Shown: positions 47,054 to 56,653, counted from the first letter of the stretch. The stretch is DNA of 64,000 bases from Bacillus sp. NP157 (GCA_018889975.1 CP076546.1:2728001-2792000); one strand, 5' to 3'. Notes: a model not told the origin generated them from the sequence alone. Numbers and translations are program-made.

Positions 47054-49683
47054 GGGCGGGTCTCCTTCAGTGCATCGACAAGCGAGGTGGCCGTCAGCGC
47101 GTGACGGAGGGCAGCCGCATCGGCCGTGCCGGTGACCGCGATGTCACGGCTTTCACCCGGCAGCAGGTCGAACGCGTTATCGGCGAGGCGAACGTCCAGG
47201 TCGCCGGTGTCGACCCACACCGCGCGCGCCAGGCGCTTCGCGGTGACGGTGACGACGAGGCCAGCCGGTGTCTCGCGAACGCTGGTGGCAAGTTCCGGAC
47301 GGGCGGGCAGCGCGATGTCCTTCGCGGCGCCGAAATACAGCAGGTGGTGGGCGACGGGCTTGCCCTGTTCGAGCAGGTCGAACGCCACCACGGTCTTCTT
47401 CGGATCGGCGCCCTTCAACAAGGTGGCATCGTCGGCCTTGAGCACGCTGGTGCTGGCCAGCGAGGCGGCCTTCACCGGCTGGCTGCCATCGCGCAGCAGC
47501 TTGCCATCCATCGCGTAGACCCGGGTGCGCAGGATCGCGTCGAAATCGTCCACCCGGTCGGAGACCGCAAACACTTCGGTGCGACCCTCGCGGCGGATCG
47601 GCACCACGTCGACCGGTGCATAGAAGCGCTTCGCATGGAACTGCAGGGCCTTCCAGCGGTTGAAGTAGTCGACGCTGGCCCAGGAAGCACCCGGCCACAC
47701 GTCGTTGAGCTGCCAGTAGAGCGAACCCATGCTGCGCGGGCGGGCGCTGCGCAGGTGCTCGGCGGCCAGCTCGATGCCTTCGGCCTGCATCACCTGGCTG
47801 AGGTAGACGAACGACGGGAAATCCTTCGGCTCGCCGTAGCCGGCACGGATATAGAGCAGCAGGCGCTGGTTGCCATCGCCGTTGGCGAACTTCTGGTGCG
47901 CGCGCATGACCTTCGATTCGGGCTGCATGTCGCCCGGCTCGGCAAAGGCCTTGATCGTGGCCATCACCGGGAACGACTGCAGGCCGTATTCGGACTGGAA
48001 GCGCGGGGTCATGTCCAGGTAGTGGTCGATCGGCTCGGAGCCGGACCAGACCTTCCAGTAATGGAAGTCACCGTCGGACTCGACGTTGGCCGGCCCCTCG
48101 TAATCGGTGCTCGGCGAACTGGCCCAGTAAGGCACGCCGGGCGACAGCTCGCTGACCACGCCGCGCAGGGTCTTGCCGAACAGTTCGCGCATGCCGTCGT
48201 CGATCTTCTTCACTTCGTCGGCGTTGACGAACTTGCGGAAGTCCTGCCGGTCCGGCCAGTCGTCCCAGCCGGTCTGCACTTCGTTGTTGCCGGCCCACAG
48301 CACGATGGACGGATGGTCGCGCAGTCGGGTGACCTGCTCCACCGCTTCGATCCGCGCGGTTTCGCGGAAGGCGGCGTCGTAGGGGGTAATCGCGCCGCCA
48401 TACATGAAGTCCTGCCAGACCATGATGCCCATGCGATCGGCCGCGGCGTAGAAGGCATCCGGCTGGTAGGTGCCGCCACCCCACATGCGCAGCATGTTCA
48501 TGTTCGCGTCGCGCGCGGACTGCAGCATCGCTTCCATCCGCGCGGTGGTCACGCGGGTGGGGAAGCTGTCGAACGGGATCAGGTTGGCGCCCTTGGCGAA
48601 GATCGGCACGCCATTCACGACGAAGGCGAAGCCCCTGCCCCACTGGTCCTTCTCGCGGCGCAGCTCGACGCTGCGCAGGCCGGTGTCCTTGTCGGCGGAC
48701 GCCACCGGCCCACCGCCGGCCACGACGTCGGCGTGGAAGCGGTAGAGGTTGGCGTCGCCGTAGCCTACCGGCCACCAGCGCTGGGGGTGGGCGATGTCGA
48801 CCGGCACGGCGAGATGGTTCTCGCCCTTCGCCAGCGTGACGTCGCGCCGTGCCTGGCCCTTGCTGCCGTCCGGCGCGGTCCATTCCACCGCCAGGGTGGC
48901 GGCACCGGCCTTGTCGGCACGGAGGTCGAACTGGGCCTGCAGCTTCGCCATGTCGGCGTCGACATGATCCTGCGCGACGTGGAAATCGGCCAGGCGAACC
49001 TCGTCCCATGCCTGCAGGCGGACCGGCTGCCAGATGCCTGCCGTGAGGTAGCGCGGGCCCCAGTCCCAGCCGTACTGGTAGTTCGACTTGCGTACGTAGT
49101 TGGAGGTCTGCTTGCCCTTCGGCTCGTCGCCGAAGGACGTGTCGAATTCACCCGGCAGCGAGTACGGCTGCTTCATCAGCCAGGGCAGCAGCTTGCCGAC
49201 CGGCGAGGCGAAATGGACATCGAGCGTGTTTCTGCCCTGCTTCAGGGCGGTCTTCGCGGGCAGGCGCCACTGGCGGAACATGTTGTCCGCCGCGAGCATT
49301 TTCCTGCCGTTGAGGGTGACGTCCGCGAACGTGTCGAGGCCATCGAAAACGAGGTCGACGTGGCCGCGGGCCAGCATGGCCGCGTCCACGTCGAAGTCCA
49401 GGTGGTAGTCCCAGTCGGCCAGCCCGATCCATTGCAGGCTGGCTTCGTTGTCGCGCCAGAACGGATCCTTGATCCGTCCTGCCGCGAGCAGGTCCGTCTG
49501 CACGGCACCCGGCACGGTCGCCGGCTGCCAGTCCTTCGCTTCGGGATGCGCGTCGCTGCCTGCCGCCCCGGGGGCGAGGCGGAACCGCCAGCCCGCGGAG
49601 AGATCCTTCTCCGCCGGCGGGGCCGCACTGGCCGCTCCCGCGGCCAGCAGGAGTGCCAGGGCAAGCGACGCGCGGGGCGTCAC
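47050..49683 (-). CDS. GH2 beta-mannosidase
   Basis: The 877-residue enzyme has a Sec signal (about 1-20, ending ASA) and the GH2 layout: a sugar-binding domain (LSAGWRF...WDYHLDFDV), an immunoglobulin-like domain, then a TIM barrel. The acid/base Glu is in LWAGNNEVQTGW and the nucleophile Glu in FQSEYGLQSFP. VPGAVQTDLLAAGRI and SLYWQLNDVWPGASW are typical of beta-mannosidases, which release the core beta-1,4 mannose of N-glycans or mannan fragments. ATGA overlaps on both sides tie it to the receptor and GH125 genes. Confidence 0.93.
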   Translation of the reverse strand: MTPRASLALALLLAAGAASAAPPAEKDLSAGWRFRLAPGAAGSDAHPEAKDWQPATVPGAVQTDLLAAGRIKDPFWRDNEASLQWIGLADWDYHLDFDVDAAMLARGHVDLVFDGLDTFADVTLNGRKMLAADNMFRQWRLPAKTALKQGRNTLDVHFASPVGKLLPWLMKQPYSLPGEFDTSFGDEPKGKQTSNYVRKSNYQYGWDWGPRYLTAGIWQPVRLQAWDEVRLADFHVAQDHVDADMAKLQAQFDLRADKAGAATLAVEWTAPDGSKGQARRDVTLAKGENHLAVPVDIAHPQRWWPVGYGDANLYRFHADVVAGGGPVASADKDTGLRSVELRREKDQWGRGFAFVVNGVPIFAKGANLIPFDSFPTRVTTARMEAMLQSARDANMNMLRMWGGGTYQPDAFYAAADRMGIMVWQDFMYGGAITPYDAAFRETARIEAVEQVTRLRDHPSIVLWAGNNEVQTGWDDWPDRQDFRKFVNADEVKKIDDGMRELFGKTLRGVVSELSPGVPYWASSPSTDYEGPANVESDGDFHYWKVWSGSEPIDHYLDMTPRFQSEYGLQSFPVMATIKAFAEPGDMQPESKVMRAHQKFANGDGNQRLLLYIRAGYGEPKDFPSFVYLSQVMQAEGIELAAEHLRSARPRSMGSLYWQLNDVWPGASWASVDYFNRWKALQFHAKRFYAPVDVVPIRREGRTEVFAVSDRVDDFDAILRTRVYAMDGKLLRDGSQPVKAASLASTSVLKADDATLLKGADPKKTVVAFDLLEQGKPVAHHLLYFGAAKDIALPARPELATSVRETPAGLVVTVTAKRLARAVWVDTGDLDVRLADNAFDLLPGESRDIAVTGTADAAALRHALTATSLVDALKETRP

Positions 49684-52331
49684 AGCTTGAAGCCCAGGGT
49701 CACGGTGAAGGTACGACCGTTCTTGTAGGCGTTCAGGGGTTCCGCCGGGGTGTTGTTGTAGACGAAGTAAGTTTCGTTCAGCAGGTTCGTCGCGTCCAGC
49801 GATACGCGCATGTGGTCGTTGACCTGGTAGCCGAGGGAAGCGTCCAGTTCGCGGAAGATGCCGGTGATCTGCTGCGACTGCAGCTGCGCGATCGAGGTGA
49901 AGTACGACGAACGCCAGCTGTAGGTCACGCGAGCGCTGTACGGGCCCTGCTCGTAGAACGGCGAAATGGTGAACGCGTTCTTCGAGTTGTACGGCAGCGG
50001 GAAGTCATTGCTGGTGGTGGCGTCGGAGTAGGTGTAGTTCGCCAGCATGCCGAAGCCGTACTTGAAGTTCTGCTGGTAGCTGATCGAAGCACCCTTCACC
50101 TTGGCCACGCCCGCGTTGATCGGCACCTGCATCTGGTACACGTCGTCACGCTGGTTGGTCAGGTTGTAATGCGTCTCGGCGACGTTGGTGTTGAGGATGT
50201 AGCCGGAGATGCGGCGGAAGAACAGCTCCGCGGCAAGCACGCTGTTCTCCGAGAAGTACCACTCGGCCGAGGCGTCGTAGTTGGTCGACTTGTACGGGCC
50301 CAGGTCGGTGTTGCCACGCGAACCGGTGAGCGTGCGGTCGTCCAGCGCCACGTACGGGGTCATCTGCTGGTAGCGCGGGCGGGCCATCGTCTGGGCGGCG
50401 GCGAAGCGCAGCGTCAGCGCATCGGTAGCGTCGTACGCGATGTTAAACGAGGGCAGCCAGTCGTGGTATGCGCTGCGCTTGTTGATCGGGTCGTACTGGT
50501 TGTCGCCGACGAACTGGTAGCCGTTCACCGTATCGCGGGTGCGGTAGTAACGCAGGCCCAGGTTGCCGCGGTAGTCGTCGCCGGCGAAATCGCCCTGGAT
50601 GTAGAACGCGCGGTTCTGCTCGGCCACGCTGTAGGTAGCCTTCGGGTCGAGCGAGACGTGGCCATCCTTGATGCTCTGGATGTAGGCCTTCATCAGGCCC
50701 GGATCGATCGTCGTCCAGTTACCCATGTTGCCGGCGCTGTCGAGGCCACCGAGGAAGCCACCCGGCGTGCCGCCGTTGGCGAAGTTTGCGAGCGAGAGGC
50801 CGTTGCCGTCCTGCGTCGGCAGGGTGGCCGAGTAACCGTCCTGGCCGTCGAGGTGGTTGGTCGCCTTGATGCCGACCTCGATCTGGTTCAACGGACCCCA
50901 GCTGACGTCGTGCGAGAAGTCAGCCTGGAAATAGCGCTCGCGATCGTAGCTCGGCGCATAGCTGAAGCCGGCGCCGTGGGCGAGCATCGCCGACGGATTG
51001 TCCGGGTTGTTGTAGTTGATCTGCGGGTGCTGGCCATCGAGGTTCCAGTTGAAACCGCCGAAGCCCTGGAACTGCATGTTGTAGATGCCGTCCGAACCGC
51101 CGGTGGAACCGGTGTAGCCGATCTGGCTCGACGCGGTCCAGCCATCGCCGAACCAGTCGGCGCGCAGCTGGGCGACGCCGGTGTTGACGGTCGAGTCACG
51201 CTCGTAGCCGTCGAGGTAGGTCGAGGTGTTGGCGTTGTAGCTGCCGCTGGTGGCGACGCCATTGTTGAAGCCGAGCGAGGTGGCGTTGGCGGCCGAACCG
51301 GACCATTCGCCGTAATGGCTCTGGTTGAAGTTGTTGAACTTCTCGGTGACGTACAGCCCGGTGAAGTTCAGCTCGAACGCATCGTTCGGCTTCCACTGCA
51401 GGCCGGTGGACACGCCGTCGCGCGTACGACGCTGCTGGAACCACGCGGTATTGACCGCGGTCGGGTAGACGCCCTGCTGGTTCGGCGAGACCACGCCCGG
51501 ATTGAACTGGTGGTCGGGGTTGGTATCGGTCGGATCGTTCACGCGCTGGTAGCCGAACACTTCCGTGCCCTGGCGATCGATGATGCGATCGGAATGCATC
51601 AGCGAACCGATGACGCCGAAGGTGCTGTCCTTGTTCTTCCAGCTGTACAGCACCGATGCGTTCGGCTTGCCCTTGTCGGCGCTGTCGTTATAGCCGTAGC
51701 TGACGCTACCGGTCAGGGTGTTCGCCGGCAGGTCGAGCGGGCGACGGGTGTTCACGATCACCGTGCCGCCGATCGAGCCTTCGTCGATGTTCGCCTGCGG
51801 GGTCTTGTAGACCTGCGCATTGCCGATGATTTCCGAGGCCAGCAGGCTGTAGTTGAACGAGCGGCTGTCCGGGTTGTTCGGGTCGGAAGTCCAGTTGGTC
51901 GAAGCCACGGTCTGGCCGTTGAGCATCAGGCGGTTCAGTGCCGGGTCGGTGCCCAGGATGCTGACCTTGTCGCCTTCGCCAAAGTTACGGTCGACGCTGA
52001 GGCCGGGAAGGTGCGAGAGCGACTCGGCCACGTTGGTGTCCGGGAACTTGCCCACGTCTTCGGCCGAAATGGCATCGACGATCGAATCGGAGTTGCGCTT
52101 GAGGTCGAGCGACTTCTGCAGGCTGGCACGGATGCCGGTGACGGTCACGCCTTGCAGGTTGGCGGCGTCCTGCGCGTTGGCATCGGCCGGGGCGGCCGGG
52201 GCGGCGGGGTCGGTCTTCTTGACGGTCTTGGCGGGCACGGCGGGGGTGGCCGCGTCCTGGGCGATCACGCTGCCGGTGGCGAACAGGCTGGCCACGATGG
52301 CGAGGGAGAGCGCGCTGATACGGTGATTCAA
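49680..52331 (-). CDS. TonB-dependent receptor of the mannoside operon
   Basis: The 883-residue outer-membrane receptor has a signal peptide (about 1-24), a Pro/Ala/Lys-rich spacer, and a TonB-box-like region LQGVTVTGIRASLQKSL. The plug domain (RNSDSIVDAISAEDVGKFPDTNVAESLSHLPG) is of the class common in carbohydrate loci of Xanthomonadales and Caulobacter. A 22-strand barrel ending in aromatic-rich strands (RTFTVTLGFKL) follows. It is the first gene of the operon and should import glycan fragments; the specificity is inferred from its neighbours. Confidence 0.93.
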   Translation of the reverse strand: MNHRISALSLAIVASLFATGSVIAQDAATPAVPAKTVKKTDPAAPAAPADANAQDAANLQGVTVTGIRASLQKSLDLKRNSDSIVDAISAEDVGKFPDTNVAESLSHLPGLSVDRNFGEGDKVSILGTDPALNRLMLNGQTVASTNWTSDPNNPDSRSFNYSLLASEIIGNAQVYKTPQANIDEGSIGGTVIVNTRRPLDLPANTLTGSVSYGYNDSADKGKPNASVLYSWKNKDSTFGVIGSLMHSDRIIDRQGTEVFGYQRVNDPTDTNPDHQFNPGVVSPNQQGVYPTAVNTAWFQQRRTRDGVSTGLQWKPNDAFELNFTGLYVTEKFNNFNQSHYGEWSGSAANATSLGFNNGVATSGSYNANTSTYLDGYERDSTVNTGVAQLRADWFGDGWTASSQIGYTGSTGGSDGIYNMQFQGFGGFNWNLDGQHPQINYNNPDNPSAMLAHGAGFSYAPSYDRERYFQADFSHDVSWGPLNQIEVGIKATNHLDGQDGYSATLPTQDGNGLSLANFANGGTPGGFLGGLDSAGNMGNWTTIDPGLMKAYIQSIKDGHVSLDPKATYSVAEQNRAFYIQGDFAGDDYRGNLGLRYYRTRDTVNGYQFVGDNQYDPINKRSAYHDWLPSFNIAYDATDALTLRFAAAQTMARPRYQQMTPYVALDDRTLTGSRGNTDLGPYKSTNYDASAEWYFSENSVLAAELFFRRISGYILNTNVAETHYNLTNQRDDVYQMQVPINAGVAKVKGASISYQQNFKYGFGMLANYTYSDATTSNDFPLPYNSKNAFTISPFYEQGPYSARVTYSWRSSYFTSIAQLQSQQITGIFRELDASLGYQVNDHMRVSLDATNLLNETYFVYNNTPAEPLNAYKNGRTFTVTLGFKL

Positions 52332-52516
52332 AATCGTTGCTCCTGGGGGATGGGGGTTTCGCAGGGCGAACGCGTTCGCACGGGCTTGCGCCCGTGTTCG
52401 TCAGTCGTCCGGCCTTCGAGATTTTTTTGTAGCCCTGCGCCCTGCCGCGGCGGCGATCGCTCGCCTGAAGGGGAACCGCGTCGTGGTTCGCTGTTGCAAC
52501 CGTATTACTGAGCGGA

Positions 52517-52545
52517 TTTTTAGGGGCCGCTGACAACGATGTCAA
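52517..52545 (-). promoter_or_regulatory. Promoter with overlapping LacI-type operator for the mannoside operon
   Basis: On the minus strand TTGACA (52540-52545), a 17-base spacer and TAAAAA (52517-52522) form a near-consensus sigma70 promoter. The palindrome TGACAACGATGTCA (52531-52544, centre CG) covers the -35 and part of the spacer, a classical repressor position. The form TGACA-NCGN-TGTCA is that of LacI-family operators, and as I recall is close to the NagR box of Xanthomonas. The leader would be about 175 bases. No lacI-type gene is in the window. Confidence 0.72.
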
Positions 52546-52948
52546 CGCTTTTTTTAACTCGATCTAAAGACAACCAATACATTTCACACCATTGTTTTTA
52601 TTGCCTATTTCCGAAAAACCACTTTCGTGCAGTGCGGAAATTTCTCAAAGCGGTTTGGATCGATCCACTACGCCGCCCGCGAGCGGCTCCGGGCACGTAA
52701 CCCTCCATGTCCAAAGCAGTTTTTTAGTTGCACGGGCGGGGCGTTCGCCGTTGGCATGGGGCGCTGGCTGCTTTGCTGCAATGCAGCGCGAAATCCGTCG
52801 GTTTCACCCCTCCCCGCCACGCCATCGGCGCACGTTTTTGCGAAGTTCGACGCGCAGGTAAACAAGGTGTGGCGCACTGCGTTTCAGACAGCGGCGAGTC
52901 ACGCGACGGGCGTGAAGCTCCATCCACGCACCCAGGAGAGACACCCCG
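52546..52948. other. Gene-free divergent intergenic region
   Basis: This ~400-base stretch separates the mannoside-operon promoter from the DUF3300 gene. The first 80 bases are AT-rich (TTTTTTTAACTCG, CATTGTTTTTATTGCC) compared with the surroundings. The rest is ordinary composition with no frame I believe. GGAGAGACA just before 52949 is the ribosome site of the DUF3300 gene. Confidence 0.5.
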
Positions 52949-54925
52949 ATGTCGCGAGCGCTGTTCGACGTCTGTTGCAAGACCCTGCTTTCCGCCGCCG
53001 TCGTTGCCGCGCTCGCCGCGTGCAATCGCGAAGCCCCGGCGGATGCCGCCAGCGCGCCGGCCACGTCGGCCAGCGCGCCGGCGCCGATCGCCGCCGCGCC
53101 CTACCAGCGGCCGACGGCCGACCAGCTCTACGCCCTTGTCTCTCCCATCGCCCTGTTCCCCGACAACCTCGTGGCGCAGACGCTGGCTGCGTCGACGCAC
53201 CCGGACCAGGTCGACGATGCCCGCCAGTTCGTCCAGGCCCATCGCGACCTCACCGGCTCCGCCCTGATCGACGCGGCCGACAACCAGCCATGGGACCCGA
53301 GCGTCAAGTCGCTCGTGGCGTTCCCCGCCGTGCTCGACCAGATGGCCAACAACGGCGAGTGGACCGGTGCGCTCGGCCAGGCCTACGCCAACGATCCGTC
53401 CGACGTCATGAACGCGATCCAGGTGATGCGTTCGCGGGCGCAGGCGCATGGCAACCTGAAGAGCACCACCCAGCAGAAGGTGCAGGTGGTCGAGCGCGGT
53501 GCGCCGGTCACGACCACCACCGTGGTCGAGGAAGACCAGATCGTCGGACCGCCGGCGAAGACCATCGAAATCGAGCCGGCCGATCCGGACGTCGTCTATG
53601 TGCCGCAATACGATCCCGACGTGGTCTACGGCGCGCCGGTGTATTCGGGTTACTACGAGACCCGCTACGTCGAGCCCGCCCCGTACTACCGCGACGCGGC
53701 GATCGTCGGCGTCGTGGGTTTCGGCGCCGGCATCCTCGTCGGCGAGCTTTTCGCCCACCACGATTACCATGCTCGTCCGTGGGGCTGGGATAACTGGCAC
53801 ACGGCGTGGGGCGGCCATCGCGAGGGCGGCCGCCCTGCCGTGGTCTACGACAACCATCCCTACGTGGTGAACCGCACGGTGGTGAACAACCGCTTCGTCG
53901 ACCGGTCGGTGCACATCGATAACCGCCACGACTTCAACAACGTCAACAACCGTCCTGGCATGCCGCCGGGTGCCGGCCCGGGTGGAAGGCCGCCGGGCTT
54001 CACTGGCGCAGGCCCCGGCGGTGCCAATGGCCGTCCGCCTGGATTTACCCCGGGCGGCCCGCAGCGACCGGCGACGCCGGACTACGCCCACATGCAGCGG
54101 CCGAACTTCACCCCGGGCGCGATGCACGCCACCGCACCTAACGAGCGTCCGGCCATCTCGGCGGCGCCGGCCGGTGCACCCGGTCGACCGGGCTTCGACC
54201 AGCGTGGTCCGAATGGACAGCCCGGTTTTGCCCAGCGCGGTCCGAATGGACAGCCGGGCTTCGATCCGCGAGGTGGCGAGCATGGCCAGCCCAGCGGTGC
54301 GCCGCACGTGGTGGGCCAGCTACCGGAGCAGCAGCCCGGCCAGCCTGCGCGCGATGCGCGCAACGACGCCCGCAATGACGGCCGCTTCAATCATTCGCCC
54401 AACGCCACGCCGGCCGGCACCCTGCCCGCCGTACAACCCATCCGCGGCGGCGCGCCCACCGCGGACGCGAACCGTCGCAACGATCCGCGCATCGCGAATG
54501 CCCCGCAGGCGCCGCGTGGCGATGTGCCGACGGCGACCCGTGGCGATGCCCATTTCGGCCAGCGCACGCCGGAGGCCGCGTCGCCGGCCATGCAGTCGCC
54601 GCGGCCCGCCGACGTACGTGGACCGGAGCAGGCGCGCCAGGCCCCGCAATTCACCCGCCAGCCCGACATGCCGCGCGCGGAGCCGCAACGCAGCGAGCCG
54701 CAGCGTGAAGCGCCACGGTCGTTCCAGCCGCCGCAGCAACGGATGGAACCCCAGCGCGAAGTGGCTCGCACCCCGGAGCCGCAGCGCGAGATGCAGCGGG
54801 AGATGCCGCGGCCGCAGATGCGCGAGCAACCGCAGCAGCGCCCGCAGCCGCAGGAACACCATGAACAGGCCCGCCCGGCCGCCGCCCCGCAGCAGCACCA
54901 CGACGACCACAAGAAGCACGACTGA
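52949..54925 (+). CDS. DUF3300-domain lipoprotein with a long disordered tail
   Basis: The 658-residue protein starts with a lipoprotein signal (lipobox LAAC, Cys25). A DUF3300 domain follows (about 50-280), rich in DQLYALVSPIALFPDNLVAQTLAASTHPDQV and YVPQYDPDVVYGAPVYSGYYE. A possible short hydrophobic segment lies at about 250-268. From about residue 330 the sequence is low complexity: Pro/Gly-rich with two near-identical QRGPNGQPGF repeats, then Gln/Arg/Pro/Glu-rich. The function of DUF3300 proteins is unknown; an envelope role is inferred. Confidence 0.82.
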   Translation: MSRALFDVCCKTLLSAAVVAALAACNREAPADAASAPATSASAPAPIAAAPYQRPTADQLYALVSPIALFPDNLVAQTLAASTHPDQVDDARQFVQAHRDLTGSALIDAADNQPWDPSVKSLVAFPAVLDQMANNGEWTGALGQAYANDPSDVMNAIQVMRSRAQAHGNLKSTTQQKVQVVERGAPVTTTTVVEEDQIVGPPAKTIEIEPADPDVVYVPQYDPDVVYGAPVYSGYYETRYVEPAPYYRDAAIVGVVGFGAGILVGELFAHHDYHARPWGWDNWHTAWGGHREGGRPAVVYDNHPYVVNRTVVNNRFVDRSVHIDNRHDFNNVNNRPGMPPGAGPGGRPPGFTGAGPGGANGRPPGFTPGGPQRPATPDYAHMQRPNFTPGAMHATAPNERPAISAAPAGAPGRPGFDQRGPNGQPGFAQRGPNGQPGFDPRGGEHGQPSGAPHVVGQLPEQQPGQPARDARNDARNDGRFNHSPNATPAGTLPAVQPIRGGAPTADANRRNDPRIANAPQAPRGDVPTATRGDAHFGQRTPEAASPAMQSPRPADVRGPEQARQAPQFTRQPDMPRAEPQRSEPQREAPRSFQPPQQRMEPQREVARTPEPQREMQREMPRPQMREQPQQRPQPQEHHEQARPAAAPQQHHDDHKKHD

Positions 54926-54957
54926 CCCCGCCACGCCTTGCACCGCACCGTCGCTGA

Positions 54958-54976
54958 AATGATAATGATTCTTATC
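54958..54976. promoter_or_regulatory. Fur-box-like site upstream of the FecI-type sigma gene
   Basis: AATGATAATGATTCTTATC matches the 19-base Fur consensus (GATAATGATAATCATTATC) at 13 positions, including the GATAATGAT core. It is the only AT-rich patch in this GC-rich gap and immediately precedes the sigma-factor frame. Confidence 0.7.
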
Positions 54977-54984
54977 TATGGGCG

Positions 54985-55548
54985 GTGGGGTGGTGCCAGG
55001 TGGGGCATGGCGGGGAGTTGCAGGCAGGCACGCCTGTCCTAAGGGGTCCGGCACCGCTGTTGCGCGTGCTGCAAACCCACTACGAGCCCCTGCGCCGCTT
55101 CGTCGCCCGGCGCATGCGCTCGCAGGAAACCGCCGCCGACATCATCCAGGAGACCTATGTAAAGGTCGCGATGATGGATGCCGCGACGGAAGTCCGGAAT
55201 CCGCTGGCCTTCCTTTACCGCATCGCCGGCAACCTCTCACTGGACTGGCTGCGCGAGCGCGAAGTCCGCGAACGCCACATCGACAGCGGCGAGCTCCCCG
55301 ACCACGTCGCCGATGGCGCGCCCGACGGCGAGGCCCGGATCGCCGGGCACCAGCGCCTGCGCATCCTCGCCGATGCCGTGGCGGAGTTGCCGCCCCGCTG
55401 CGGCGAGGTGTTCCGCCTGCGCAAGATCGAACACATGGAAACGCAGGCCATCGCCGACCAGCTCGGCATCAGCCGGAACATGGTCGAGAAGCACCTGCGC
55501 AAAGCGCTGGCCCACTGCCAGGCACGGCTGGATGAGGCGGGGGCATAA
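54985..55548 (+). CDS. FecI-type ECF sigma factor
   Basis: The product is an iron-starvation-type extracytoplasmic-function sigma factor. Region 2 is YEPLRRFVARRMRSQETAADIIQETYVKV...NPLAFLYRIAGNLSLDWLR; region 4 is LPPRCGEVFRLRKIEHMETQAIADQLGISRNMVEKHLRKAL. Coordinates give the open frame from a GTG at 54985. That codon lies only eight bases past the Fur box, so the true start is probably downstream, perhaps the TTG at 55060 after AAGGGG, which gives LRVLQTHYEPLRRF. It is coupled to fecR by TAATG. Confidence 0.88.
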   Translation: MGWCQVGHGGELQAGTPVLRGPAPLLRVLQTHYEPLRRFVARRMRSQETAADIIQETYVKVAMMDAATEVRNPLAFLYRIAGNLSLDWLREREVRERHIDSGELPDHVADGAPDGEARIAGHQRLRILADAVAELPPRCGEVFRLRKIEHMETQAIADQLGISRNMVEKHLRKALAHCQARLDEAGA

Positions 55549-56582
55549 TGCGCCCTCCTCGCCACCGGCTCGCCGCGACCGCCATGCCGCCCCCCTACAC
55601 CGCCCTCGCCCGCCAACAGGCCGCCGCGTGGGTCGTCAGGCTCGATGCCGGCGACCTCGGCGACGAGGATCGCGCGCAGCTGCAGGCGTGGCTGGCGATG
55701 GATCCGACGCACGCGGAAGCACTCCGGCGTGCGCGGCAGACCTGGGGTGAGCTCGACCTGGCCGTGGCCCACGAGGGCGTCACGGGCTCGGCGACCGACG
55801 CCTGGCGCACGCCCGGCGATCGCATCGTCGCCGCACCACCGGCATCCCCGCGCACCCGTCGCGTGCGCCGCTACGTCGCGCGGCTGGCTGCGTCGGCCGC
55901 CGTCCTCGTCGTCGCCGTCGGTATCTGGCAGGTCCCGCGCGTGGCCTCGACCTGGGGCGCCGACGCCGCGACCGGGGTGGGCCAGACACGACGCGTCGCG
56001 CTGGCCGGCGGCGGCAACGCGCAACTCGATACCCGCAGTGCGATCCGCCTGCACGACAGCGCCCGATGGCGCGAGGTCCAGGTGCTGGCGGGGACCGTCT
56101 CCTTCGAGGTGGGCCACGGTGACCCACGCCCCTTCCGGGTCCACGTGGGCGACAGCGTCATCACCGACGTGGGCACCACGTTCCAGGTCAAGCGCGTCGG
56201 CGCCAGCACGCAGGTGCTGGTCGCCAGCGGCGAAGTCGCCGTGGCCTCGCCGGAAGGCACGGCACGCCTGCATGGCGGCGAGATGGTGACCGTGGGCGAC
56301 CCGGATCGATCGCTGGCCGTGTCCACCGTCGACGCGGACGCTGCCCAGGCCTGGACGCGCGGCAGGCTGGTCTTCGTCGACCGGCGGCTGGGCGATGTCG
56401 TCGACGAACTCAACCGCTACTACGACGGCCACATCGTCCTGCTCGGCGACGACGTGGCGGACCGCCAGGTCAGTGGCGTGTTCCGCACCAGCGATCCGCT
56501 GGCCGCCCTGCGCGTGATCGAGCGCAACCTGGGCCTGCGTGCCAGCGAGGTCGGGCTGGGCGTGATCGTGCTGCGTGGCTGA
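55548..56582 (+). CDS. FecR-type anti-sigma/regulatory membrane protein
   Basis: The 344-residue protein has an N-terminal cytoplasmic FecR_N domain (ARQQAAAWVVRLDAGDLGDEDRAQLQAWLA...HAEALRRARQTW), one membrane helix (about 110-125, AASAAVLVVAVGIWQV) and a periplasmic FecR domain (LDTRSAIRLHD, GDSVITDVGTTFQVKR). It should relay the receptor signal to the sigma factor. The first ATG overlaps the sigma stop; an ATG 12 codons on (MPPPYTAL) is also possible. Confidence 0.92.
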   Translation: MRPPRHRLAATAMPPPYTALARQQAAAWVVRLDAGDLGDEDRAQLQAWLAMDPTHAEALRRARQTWGELDLAVAHEGVTGSATDAWRTPGDRIVAAPPASPRTRRVRRYVARLAASAAVLVVAVGIWQVPRVASTWGADAATGVGQTRRVALAGGGNAQLDTRSAIRLHDSARWREVQVLAGTVSFEVGHGDPRPFRVHVGDSVITDVGTTFQVKRVGASTQVLVASGEVAVASPEGTARLHGGEMVTVGDPDRSLAVSTVDADAAQAWTRGRLVFVDRRLGDVVDELNRYYDGHIVLLGDDVADRQVSGVFRTSDPLAALRVIERNLGLRASEVGLGVIVLRG

Positions 56583-56626
56583 TCCCGCAGCCGACATCCT
56601 CAATCAGGCGGCTCGTCCGTCATAGG

Positions 56627-56645
56627 AATGAGATTCATGCTCATT
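56627..56645. promoter_or_regulatory. Fur box upstream of the siderophore receptor gene
   Basis: AATGAGATTCATGCTCATT has perfect AATGAG/CTCATT arms and matches the strong gammaproteobacterial Fur form AATGAGAATCATTCTCATT at 17 of 19 positions. It lies only eight bases before the receptor ATG at 56654, so bound Fur could also block translation-proximal transcription from a promoter at the end of fecR. Confidence 0.68.
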
Positions 56646-56653
56646 TCCCTTCG

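Noticed and set aside
47101-52511. Open frames of 875 and 952 codons on the plus strand opposite GH2 and the TonB receptor
   Set aside because: Their great length reflects codon bias of the real genes below them; they have no signal, motif or ribosome site and would abolish the operon promoter logic.
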